64,000 nt of DNA from Mesodorylaimus sp. YZB2_4 (lineage: Eukaryota > Nematoda > Enoplea > Dorylaimida > Dorylaimidae): NCBI GenBank assembly GCA_030248295.1, contig JASANH010000339.1, forward strand, positions 186,001-250,000. The letters are read 5' to 3'. The number at the start of each line of letters is the position of its first letter. Position 1 is the first letter of the stretch. Both the position numbers and the translations under genes were made by a program. Under the pieces are notes generated by a model. It saw only the letters and a program-made list of their open reading frames with translations, did no database searches and was not told the DNA's origin. Shown here piece after piece: positions 1 to 10,500 of the stretch.

Positions 1-26
1 TTTGTAGACTGGAAATTGGTTTTTAG

Positions 27-210
27 GAAATTGGAACGCGACGTAGTGGAGGGCAAAGTTCGAGTGACAGTGGACGTTTATGGGAAAGGTCGTTTCGTTG
101 GCATGGGTCGTAATTATCGTATCGCCAAGTGCACTGCTGCCAAACGCGCTTTGAAATATTTGAAAATCATGAAAGCGAGGGAAGCTATGGAAGGTGGTGG
201 AAAGCGGTAA
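27..210 (+). CDS. DICER1: Dicer, C-terminal exon (partial)
   Basis: This is the last exon of Dicer, the RNase III that cuts double-stranded RNA into small RNAs. The visible part is the C-terminal double-stranded-RNA-binding domain: [15 protein letters not shown] followed by [18 protein letters not shown] matches the end of animal Dicers closely, including the Lys-rich helix that contacts RNA. An acceptor (TTTTTAG) ends at base 26, so the coding part seen starts at 27 in the middle of a codon. The stop is TAA at 208-210. The rest of the gene lies upstream of the window. The gene converges on TRMT61A, whose stop is 137 bp away. Identification rests on one domain, but the similarity is to Dicer rather than to generic dsRBD proteins. 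Confidence 0.85.
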
Positions 211-347
211 GGGGGTCGTTTGTGTGAATTACTGAAACCGATTGTGCTATTACTCCGTTATCAATTGCCACATTTTTTGTGATTCCGTTCTTTGACATAT
301 TAAATGTGAAATTTTGGGATAAAGTTTTCTCAACAGCAACAAACCGA

Positions 348-1301
348 TTACTCGATTCGAGGGGGCAACGTCGCGAATGTCAAGTAGCCAGTGTGCGTGG
401 GTTGTTCGAACGGGAATGGGGCGTGGATCAACATTTCGTCGTCTGGATCGTCCTTGTCGACTTCTGGATCCAATTTGGGCGCTTTCGGACCACGTCGTTT
501 AGACTCGGCTTCGATAGCGATCTTAGATTTGACCGAGGGTTTGACGGCTCCGGTGATTCGATCCACAGTCAGAACCTTGTATGTTCGAGGAACGCATTCG
601 ACCGTGTCCAATTCGACAAATCCTTCTTTTCGTAATTCGTCGCACATTTTCTGCACTTGTTCAATACACGGAGAAAATGAACAGAAGCGAGTGATTCGAT
701 CCGTTCGCAATGCCTTTTTGGCAGCCTTCAGTGCTTCCCACGGTTGAGGTAGGTCCAGGAAAACGGCGTCCAATTTCGAAATCGTGTCTTCGGTGAATCC
801 ATTTTTGCACACATCTCTCAACGTGATGGTTACCAAGGATGAGAGACCGTGTCGGGCAAATTCCATTTTGGCCGCCTCGTATCGTTCTTGATTGACCTCG
901 TAAGTGAATAAGTGGCCGGTCGGGGCGATTGTGCGAATCAGTGCGTGCGACAGGGAGCCACTTCCAGTGCCCGCTTCTCCGACCAGACTGCCCGGTTTCA
1001 GGTCCAGATTCAGTGTCACCAAGGCCACGTCGGACGTGTAAAGGATCTGAGTTCGATGTTCCAAATTTTGACTCCATAATTCCGGGCATGGGCACAAGAC
1101 GTAGACGTACCCTTTGGTGCAGTTAATGCGGCTGCCGTATTTCTTGCCGATGACGAAATCGTGGCGCAAAGCACCGTACTTGGTTTGCAGCACTTTGCCA
1201 CGCTCGACGACCAGAACTGTGGTTTGATTGAAATTGATATAGATTATGACCGTATCGCCTTCCTCGACCACGTTCTTCGGGTTGATGATATTCGTGCTCA
1301 T
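348..1301 (-). CDS. TRMT61A: tRNA (adenine-58-N1) methyltransferase catalytic subunit
   Basis: This is a single open frame of 317 residues. The product is the catalytic subunit of the TRMT6/TRMT61A complex, which puts the m1A58 mark in the T-loop of tRNAs using S-adenosylmethionine. The SAM-binding loop reads GEAGTGSGSLSHAL near residue 110, the DLPQPWEAL active-site motif follows near residue 183, and the family's C-terminal HTGYLTFAT is present. Human TRMT61A is 289 residues; the extra length here is an acidic, Lys-rich linker before the C-terminus. The start ATG lies only 27 bp after the VPS25 stop on the same strand, and that spacer has no AG that could serve as a splice acceptor. The two genes may share one transcript. 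The obligate partner TRMT6 is not in the window. Confidence 0.95.
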   Translation of the reverse strand: MSTNIINPKNVVEEGDTVIIYINFNQTTVLVVERGKVLQTKYGALRHDFVIGKKYGSRINCTKGYVYVLCPCPELWSQNLEHRTQILYTSDVALVTLNLDLKPGSLVGEAGTGSGSLSHALIRTIAPTGHLFTYEVNQERYEAAKMEFARHGLSSLVTITLRDVCKNGFTEDTISKLDAVFLDLPQPWEALKAAKKALRTDRITRFCSFSPCIEQVQKMCDELRKEGFVELDTVECVPRTYKVLTVDRITGAVKPSVKSKIAIEAESKRRGPKAPKLDPEVDKDDPDDEMLIHAPFPFEQPTHTGYLTFATLPPRIE

Positions 1302-1328
1302 ATTTGATTTGAATTTTTGATAAAATGA

Positions 1329-2658
1329 TTAAAAAAATTTGACACCTTCGTCCGAGCCGACACTGAGCAGTTGAGCTCTGCCTTCGGTTTCCAGATGACG
1401 GAGGGCTTTTCGAAGAACGTCTTGATCCAAGCCGTGAAAAGCTGAAAAATTGAAGGAATAAGGTGGCGATATGAGCAAAGACTAGAAAGGCTTACCTTCG
1501 TCAGCCGAGTCCTCACCCGACGTCAACTCGTATAAGGTGCACACCGAACTGAGCAATCCGTTGGCCTGTGCCTGTTACAGAAAAGTGGCGTTTGACTGTC
1601 CAAAACCTCCTCTAAGCTACAGGCGGGATTTGAAAAACTTTTCCCAAACTTTGGGGTTGGACGAGAAAGTTAGGAATAAGGCCCAGTTAGCTCGTTGGAA
1701 GGGAGCTCTGTGCCTAAAATTAGCAGCTCTCAGGGGTCTTGGAAGGAACCAAGCCTGGCAGGCGTTGGAGTGAATGTGGCCGACCCGAGTCCGACTGGAG
1801 CAAGGCAAATCTTGCGGCTGACGTTTCCCAGCTTCCACGCGCACGGCCTACCAGGCACGAGGGTTACAACGCCCCACCCCAAAGACTTTGCTCGGCAGAT
1901 CACGCTCTCGAAGACAGTGGTACCTACTGTAGACTAGGTACCACTGTCTTAAGGTAACCTAGTACGGGGCAGGGTGAGCAGGAGAGCCTATACTAACCCA
2001 CTATTAGCACTGATGCAATTACCCAATCGTAGATCAATTTGGCCCACTGTTCGGTGGTTCTCCAAACAATTCGACAACGTCGTTTCTGTTTCTCGAGCCA
2101 CTCGATATGCCCTGGAAAAAATACAGTAGTTGTTTGCACTTTGCCCAGGAAAAGACTTCTCACCGTGTCGGTCCAGATGTTCTAGAACAGCGCTGATTGC
2201 TTCGTTCGATAATTTGCCTGAAAGCGAAAAGAGCAAAGAAAACGAATCTCAAAAATGGTCTAGAGAAAATATTTGATGCTAAGGTATTTCTATAAGCATT
2301 CTTAGTTAGGACTGAAATCCGCACGTGTTTGGCATGAAGTAGGATAAAACGCTGTTGTGACAGATAAAAACTTCAAAAATTGGAGGAGTACATGAGCAAA
2401 ATTGAACTTACGATTAATCTTCGAATTATAAAATAAAGGCGTTTGTTGAGCTTCAACTAAATCTAACGTGAAAATTTTATTGTGTTGACAATAAGCTAAG
2501 ATAAGAGAAGCCCACGTTTCGATTTGTTTTTGACGAGTTATCAAATTTGGTTGCAATCTGCAAAAAACCAAAAAATAACAGTGCTTCCAAATTTTCGAGT
2601 TCACTCACGTGAAAAATGGAGGGAATTCGTACAAAGGAGGCCAAGAGAAATCGGACAT
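1329..2658 (-). CDS. VPS25: ESCRT-II subunit VPS25
   Basis: VPS25 is the winged-helix ESCRT-II subunit that recruits the ESCRT-III protein VPS20/CHMP6 during endosomal sorting. Six exons can be read: 2609-2658, 2412-2557, 2164-2217, 2023-2111, 1496-1571 and 1329-1441. The protein begins MSDFSWPPLYEFPPFFT, matching the PPxY-type start of the family. It continues through TRQKQIETWASLIL, EAQQTPLFYN, EWLEKQKRR and TLYELTSGEDS, and ends HGLDQDVLRKALRHLE then VGSDEGVKFF, as in the human protein. Every phase joins cleanly and the protein is full length (about 175 residues). The intron between exons 3 and 4 contains a hairpin. It is divergent from RPS6 (418 bp between start codons) and immediately upstream of TRMT61A. 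Confidence 0.95.
1911..1950. repeat. perfect 15-bp inverted repeat (hairpin)
   Basis: The arms AAGACAGTGGTACCT (1911-1925) and AGGTACCACTGTCTT (1936-1950) are exact reverse complements around a 10-base loop. It lies inside a VPS25 intron. It could be the end of a small foldback element or an RNA hairpin in the pre-mRNA. Confidence 0.8.
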
Positions 2659-3076
2659 TACGATTTGTATTCGTTCAAAACAGTTCTGCCCAGGATTACT
2701 CCTTGAGCTAACAGACAGAACTTCTGACCAAATTTGGCGAATGCTAATCGATGATGATTTTCTAGAGTAAAATTCAGGTTCGGCTAAACAAAAAATTAAG
2801 AATCTTAAACAATCTGCACTGCTTAAGATTTTTAACAGATTAGCTTATTGGTTTTAAACGTCGAAATAAAATCTTATGGCTAGATAATTGATTCTGCAGT
2901 AGATTATTTAAGTCTCGATCTGAAACAACAGCCTTATTGCTATAAGAAGTCCAAATTGGAGAAAAGGTGTGCGCAAAAAAGAATTTATCGTGTTCAGTCG
3001 TTTCTTCGATTTTGTCGACCGTAATCGGTGTTTAGTTTAAAAAATTTGCACGTATTCTGTTATTTAAAAGTAGAAA
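2659..3076. promoter_or_regulatory. shared divergent promoter region, VPS25 / RPS6
   Basis: These 418 bp separate the start codons of two divergently transcribed housekeeping genes, so both 5' UTRs and both core promoters must lie here unless there are distant untranslated exons. I see no clear TATA box and no coding sequence. The assignment comes from position alone. Confidence 0.55.
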
Positions 3077-4450
3077 ATGAAGGTAAGGAAAGTTCAGATT
3101 TTTGGATTTAAAGAGATTGTTGTGCCACTGGGTGAAATTTAATTTTTAAACTTGCAAATTCACTGAAACTAGCTTTTACGCCTTCTTGTCAAGAAGAGAC
3201 AAGATTTCTGTGTCCATAGGTCCCTGTGAAATTGAGTTTGATTATTTTGGTAGGGGCCATGATGGATTATCTTTTTAGCTCAATATCGCGTATCCGGCTA
3301 CTGGTTGCCAGAAAGTGTTCGATTTCGAAGACGAAAAGAAAGTTCGTATCTTCTATGATAAGCGTGTGTCGCAAGAAGTCGATGGCAGTTCTCTCGGGGA
3401 TGAATGGAAGGTAAGAGCGTATAAAATGTGGGTCTGGAGGGAAATGGTGGGAGCCATAAAAGCTGGAAACCCCGCAAAGTAATTTATTGAGCGCATGGGC
3501 GTTTCAGGGCTACGTGTTCCGTATTGGTGGCGGGAATGACAAGCAAGGATTTCCGATGAAGCAAGGTGTTCTCACCAATCAGCGTGTCCGATTGCTTTTG
3601 GGCAAGGGGCATTCCTGCTATCGTCCGCGTCGTACGGGTGAACGCAAACGCAAATCCGTTCGCGGTTGCATAGTCGACGCCAACTTGTCAGTTCTCAGTT
3701 TGGTTATCGTTAAAAAAGGTAAGAAATTTTCACCTTTTTATTTAGCTTCAAGTACAGTAGTCTTTTTATTTTAGGCGAGCAAGATATCCCTGGCCTGACG
3801 GACACGACCGTTCCCCGTCGTTTGGGACCGAAGCGCGCTTCTAAGATCAGGAAGTTATTCAATTTGTCCAAGGAAGACGATGTTCGTCAATACGTTTTGC
3901 GACGACCGGTTACCGCCAAGGAGGGTGAGAGACTTTTCTAAATCTCGTGGAAAAAATCTTACTTTGCTATTTACAGGCAAGAAGTCGCGCACGAAGGCTC
4001 CAAAGATTCAACGCCTTGTGACGCCTTTGGTTTTGCAACGTAAGCGCCATCGCCTGGCTTTGAAACGTCGGCGTGCTGTTAAGCGCCGCGAAGACGCCGC
4101 AGAATACGCTAAGTTGCTGGCCCAGAGGGCTAAGGTACGTGCAAAAATGACAAGTTTTCCCTGGTGTTGTACTCAAATTATTTTAGGAGAAACAGCAAGA
4201 AAAGATCGCTCGTCGCCGTTCATCCGCTAGCCGATCATCGCAGTCGGAAGATAAGAAATCGTTGTCCAAGGCTTCTCCCGCTCCACCTGCGCCAGCCACT
4301 AAAGCGAAACCGAAGGCGGCCGCAGCACCAGCTGAAAAGGCCCCGGCAAAGAGTGCTGCCGCCAAGGCTCCACCAGCCACCAAGGCGAAACCAGCCTCCA
4401 CGAAAGCTCCCGCTAAGCAACCAGCCAAGAAAGAAGGCGGCAAAAAGTGA
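3077..4450 (+). CDS. RPS6: 40S ribosomal protein S6 with Ala/Pro/Lys-rich tail
   Basis: RPS6 is a 40S ribosomal subunit protein and a target of S6 kinase. Six exons: 3077-3082 (only Met-Lys), 3279-3410, 3508-3718, 3775-3924, 3977-4134 and 4187-4450. The core is highly conserved: [53 protein letters not shown] and [14 protein letters not shown]. The basic phosphorylation cluster [17 protein letters not shown] is present where the human protein ends. Beyond it lies an additional tail of about 60 residues of Ala, Pro, Lys, Ser and Thr, resembling a histone H1 tail. The total is 306 residues against 249 in human. The tail is encoded in frame in the last exon and ends at a normal TGA. The gene converges on UTP4 with 113 bp between stop codons. 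Confidence 0.96.
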
Positions 4451-4563
4451 TGATGCGACTTGTTGAAATGGAGATATGATTTTGTTGAATTGGAAAGTGT
4501 TGAAATACAGTTGAGGCTTTTTGACTCCACAAACTTCAATTTATTAAGCAACCTCAACAGCGA

Positions 4564-7500
4564 TCAGCCTGTGCCATATTTCTTGACCTTGAGCGCGGGT
4601 GGCAAATCAGCCAGATATCGATCATCATCAACTTGCACTAGGACTACCGAATTGTCCTCCAGCATTTCCACTTTGCACACATGGCCGAATCGATGGCAAA
4701 CATTCGCCGATGAGTTCTTTTGCTTATCCTAAAACAGAATGAGCTACTATAGCGAAGCAGGGGCCATCAATCGAGTCATCTTACCCCTTTGGCAATGAAG
4801 ACCAGTTTGTCATCGCCGAATACGATGGGGCGACTGGCGGGGTCAGTGGGCGATATGGTGAACCCCAGCGGACCCCCGTCGTTCTTGCCGCATCGAAAAC
4901 CGTCCAAATTACGTTTACTCCAAGAATTGGTTTTGGTGTCGAATTCAAGCAATCGTCCGTCCGAGTAGAGAACCATCAAGGCACCCAATGCAGTGAATTT
5001 GAGGTCGATAGGTAGGCAGTCTACGTGAGGTACGGCTGCCACCTGAAAACACAGTCGAGAAGACACGCACGGCGAGGAGACAGGCCAGCACGCACCTTCG
5101 TGTCCACCAGATCGATGACAGATATCCTATTGTCCGTTGTGATGGCCGCGATCTGGGCCGAATTCCGAGACGAAACCAGTTTCCTGACCAACGTGTCGGC
5201 TAAAAACGGCGAACCATTGATCTACATGTTAAACTGAGTATTTTCGATCCCCGCCCCCCCCACCTCAGGTCCAGCAGGAAGAAAGAAAAGGGAGGAAGCA
5301 AAAGCGATCAAATTGTATTTGGGCAGGACCAAGACCTGACCTAACTGATCAAGCCCTGGCCAATTGCCCAGCACTGTATGTAAACAGTCATACAACTCAC
5401 TCACCTCGACTCGACTCGACCCAAACCTGACCTGTCTCACACGCAATCAGATCAGGCTTGGGCGATCTGATCTGATCTCTACCGCCTCCCTCCTTCCGTC
5501 TTCACCCCCTCTAACCCAGCCGACCGCCCATACTTGGCCTCGATCCGGATCCGATCCAGCTGATCCGCTTCAAAAAATAAATGCTTGGTGGGGATGACTC
5601 ATTTGGTCCCGAGTCCTATAAGCCTACTCTGTATCCTCGCTTTCAGTCAGTCCACCCCGAAGGGCACAGGAAAGCTAACCAGCGCCTACAGCGAGATTTG
5701 AGAGGAAAAACGGGATTCTCTCATTACAATATGCCACACTTGATCAGTTTCCAGCAGGTAAAGAGCGAAAAATTTAGTTGCCGATGCAGCAGTCGAACGG
5801 ATCCACTTCTCGGATCGGCGGACCAGTCGCCAGTAGGGAAGGGAGTGTCCTGGCATGTACGCAGAGCAGTATGTGGTCGCCTTCATTGGCAGCTCGATAC
5901 GAGTATTGACATGCAAGTGGTGAGGCCAGCATGGACTGACCCGTGCTGAGACCACTGAGCAGAGCTGACCCAACGTTGTATTGCGCCTGCCCGTTTGTTT
6001 GCTTGGACAGATGTACTTTCTTTCGTTGATAAAGGACACCCGCAGTCAGGAGGGGACGGGTTCGAACATGTTTCAGCCCATCGAGAAAGATATTTTGGCG
6101 GGAATTCCAAATTCCGATTTCGCTGACCCTCAGCTTGGCTCAGTCGACGCTGGCGTCAGGCACAGACCAGCCTAGTCGATGACTCTGGTTCCTGGGGCCT
6201 GAGGAAAAGTCGCCCCCCACAACTCGCCCCCCATGCAATTCGTTCTGGCCACATCTCGCCCCTGAGCCAAATCATTTTGGACCAACAGATGACCTGAGGT
6301 CAGCATTTGTGTCGAGTATCAAAGAGGCTATGGGAGATTTTGGCAACTGCCAATTTTTGGTTTCGAATCAGTAGGCTGTTTCTCTAAAAACTTTTGTAGA
6401 AAAGAGGTGATCAAACAGAATTGCTACACTGTCATTAATGAAAAGTGTAACAGGGCGTCCCCTACCTCAGCCACTTTATTCAAGCAATGGGCCGCTGGTC
6501 GTTAGTTCTATTGCGAGAGGTTGTACGCCTAAAGCTATTAGCATGCTGGCTCCACAGAAGCTAAACTTCCTGTCATAGTATCACTGGGTAGGTGCTACAC
6601 ATTCAGTACTCATGCTGTCACGACATGCAACCTACTGCACAAGTCCTGTTTCCCCAGTGAGTTCAAGGTAACAGAAGGCACTCGTGTTCCAAAACTACAA
6701 AAACTACTAGCCCTCGGTTGGGTCTCTCAGTAACCCACTCTTTAATTGTTTCATGACAACATAAATGTAATATTGAATGAGTCAGGGGCGAGCTGTAAAG
6801 GGGGCGAATTGCATGCGGGCGAGTTGTGAGGGGGCGACTTTTCCGCAAATCGGTTCCTGCGACTAGGAAGCCTGGCCATGGCCATTCTTGAAAAGGGTCG
6901 ATTTACAGCCCCTTTTCCCGTGGGTCATTTGACCATGTCTTTCCATCAACGGGGGTCAATCTGGGATGCATGCCGGGCTACATCACCAGTTCAGCGATTA
7001 CCCTGTGGCCTGAACATACCCCTGTGAGGGGACAAGGGGCCTGCCCCCGTACGGCCTCTCCTGGAGGGGTGAAGCGTGAGTCACCCACCGTCACGCAGAC
7101 GGCCAGAGTTGAACCCAGGGCCGACCAGTTTCCAGCTGTGCCAAGCAAACTGTGGCACACCCTTTGACCGCTAGACCGCCCAGGCGGCTCTTCTCATCCA
7201 CCTCTGACCTGGCTTGTGAGTTCACTGGCCCTGTCGCGAACAGTGCTCATTGCCCCTTAGCTTATGACTTTGCTGAACTCTAACCCCTTCTGTGCCTAAT
7301 ATAATCACTGTCCTGCATCGACCACTCCAACTTCCTCCTACAGCTTGGCCCGGGATAGGTGGGGACACCATTCGTCATCTGCCAACTGGACTTCCTCTTC
7401 GCCATACCTCGCGGTTGCAGAACGGACTCCAAGCGGCAAATGACGTCATCGATTTGAACCCGCTGCACCAGTCCGGTCTCGTCGGCCAAGAATAATGTCG

Positions 7501-10500
7501 ATGCGGCGAACGAGAGGGCCGTGCTTGGGGGCAAAGCGCCATTCAGGCATTTGATCGGTTGGATGACGACCGAACACCCGTCCCCATTCTCCTGCAAATA
7601 AATAAGGCGAGCCATCAGTCCTCCAGAAACATATTCAGTGACTGGATTCCCAGGACTGGAAAGGCGATTATTAGTAGCTCTGTTTATTTCTATTTTCTTA
7701 GTCGTGACTTTCTTGCTTACAAATTACCAAGCCACGCTACAACTGCCCCACAGTAGCTACAGCCCTCAAAAAATGGTCAAGGGGACTGTACATTGTCATG
7801 GGTCAATTGGACTCTGCATCGGACTGCACTCATAGACTTCTCAGCGCAGTGAGAGGAACTATGTATCCTCAATCAAATTTCCACACCCGCTATTACTTCA
7901 GTGAGAAAAAAGAAGGGTTCAGTTTTGCCAATCACATGACCAGTCTGCGCGCATGCATTCCCCTGCTCGGTGGCAGATTCAGCTGCTCACATTGCGCAGC
8001 CAGGTAACCAGTCAAGATGGAACACTTGCAAAGAATTACTATTTGTGGAACTCATAACTGACACCTAGATCGACAGGGCACCGAATGTCCTGTTTACCCC
8101 CCCCCCCCCAACGCGCAGCACAGTTTCTACTCCCTGCACCCCTCTAATCATTCTCGACTTGCTACCCTCCACCCCCCGCTCCAGGGGTAAGGAGAGCAGT
8201 AGGTGTAGGAATCGAATATAAACTCGTCTTGATCATTCGATGCCCTGAAAACAAGATCTAACAAATGGTACTGGGCTAAACCAGTGGTGCCAAAAACTCC
8301 AACACACATAAACTAGGCGCCATACACGTGTAGCCAGCGCCCCTAGCGGTTGGGAGTAATCGATACGCTCCCCTGGCTTCGGTTGATGTTTCTAGGGCAG
8401 GTATAGTCGCGAGACTTGCCTACCTCCAGTCGGAGTTTTTTGCTTAGAGACTTCGGTCTCGACTATCTCCCGCCGCCTGCGTGCGCTGGTTACACACGCT
8501 GCAGAAAATCCAAAAGATAGGTGGTCATCGAGCCAAAACAACGACACAGGCTGACGACGAGACAATGCGAACTTGAACATTCTCATCAGTTCTCTCGCGA
8601 TCTCTCAGTCTGTCAGTTGCTGCGTTGTTTTTGATGTTTTTGATTGATTTTGAGGATTCGCATCGAATACCAGCACGAGATATTGCAAAGCAAGGAAGAG
8701 GGATGGTCACAACTTGGCTGTAAAATTCGTGTCAGCAATGGCCAATCAGATGATGTCACGCTGAGGGAATCGACCAATCACAGCTCGCCACGCCCACATC
8801 GCGTGCTGTAAAGTGCGAGAGCGAGGAGGATTCCTTGTTGCGAGTGTGCAGTCGTCATTCTCTCGCGAATTCTCATCCAGAGCGGTTGTGCGATTCTCAA
8901 AGCGAAATCAGCGGTTTTTGCATCGAAGTGTTGTGGCGGTCAACGAGCGAGTCGAGGATGGCGAAGAGCAGTCGCTCGCTGAGGAAGGTCATCCGCAAGA
9001 AGCAGCGAAGGTCCCAATCAACGCGCAAGTCGAAGCGCAAGTCTGAGTCGGGAAAATCGAAGCGATCGCGCCGGTCGACGCGCAAACACAAGCCGAGGCG
9101 ACAACGGGACGAGCCATCGCTGATCTGCCGAGCCGTACTGAATCTGTTCTCCATCGCCGTCTTCCTGCTCACTGTCAACATGTGCACTGGTAAGCGTGGT
9201 CCCGTTGCTCTCATGGGGGCATGGCTGGGAGGAGGGGTCAGACTGATCGGGAGAACAGGAACATAAATCTTGGGAATACATATATTGCGCTCACAAAGTA
9301 TATTTTCGAAAATATATTTCTTGAAGGAAATAAATTCCGCTCGCATTTTGAGCAAAATATTTTTGTGCGAAATATATTCTCAAGCAAAATATATATTCGA
9401 GCAAAATATTTCCGTGCGGAATATATTTTCGTGCGATATTTTCGTGCGGAATATATTTTCGTGCGGAATATATTTTCGTGCGGAATATATTTTCGTGCGG
9501 AATATATTTTCGTGCGATATTTTCGTGCGGAATATATTTTCGTGCGGAATATATTTTCGTGCGGAATATATTTTCGTGCGATATTTTCGTGCGAAATATA
9601 TTTTCGTGCGATATTCTTATATCCACCAGCAGTTCCCGCACCCATGTACAATACACACGCCAAAGATATATGCTCTCGAGGAAATCTGTGCGTGCATTTT
9701 CACCGAAGATGCCGCATTCTTAGTGCAGATTCTTCTACGCAACTTTGATCCGTTTCTTAGCGTCCGTGCGATAACTGGATCAATTCGGCGACGAGGACAC
9801 GCTGGCGTACGAAGGCGGCCAGGTGGTCTACAAGGTCAGCGGAAATGCTGGCGAGACTGCTGTCCTCCTGGACTCGACCGGCGAAGAAGTGGCCAAAACC
9901 ACGTTGGACAAAGACGGCAAGGGCGAACTGGTCTTGGACCTGCACGCCGATACCGTACTGGGCCTGTACAAATACAAGGTCGGCGACGGCGAGGCGCAGA
10001 ATGCCTTCAGTCTCTACCACATGATGTGTAAGTGAGCCACTTTTTGTTCCTTGCTTTTCGACTCACATTTGATTTTCAGGCGCCCCCAATCGCCAAGGGT
10101 GCGGAAACAGGACGTACTGCGTCGTCTCGGACGATGGATTAAAGTCAGCCAAATGGACAAAACGTGGTGCTCTCAACACCCGAATCCCCTGGGCTGGAAG
10201 AAGGTGATCTGCAACGGCTCCGATCCCACGCTCTGCGAGTTGATGGCTAGTGGCAACTACGAAAAGGCGAAGGCTGAACAAACTGGCGACTGCGATGGTA
10301 AGTTTTACACTGGATTGGTTTTCTGCTGGTTCCAGTGCTCCTTTTACAGGCTCCACTCCGTACATGCACTACAACGGGACCGAAGGCCTGTACAGCTCCG
10401 CGTTCCGTGTCATCCGGAACATACCATTCTACGTCAGGTGTCCCCCTGGTTCGAGAGTGTGGCAAGGCAATGTCAACTGCTGGCTGATCAACTCGAGTGG

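Noticed and set aside
279..747. Plus-strand frames of 118 residues
   Set aside because: They are antisense to TRMT61A, which is clearly coding on the minus strand.
9221..10031. Open frames of 120-250 residues on both strands across the AT-rich repeat
   Set aside because: They are products of a 17-bp satellite lacking stops; the translation is a monotonous repeat and no flanking splice sites support them.
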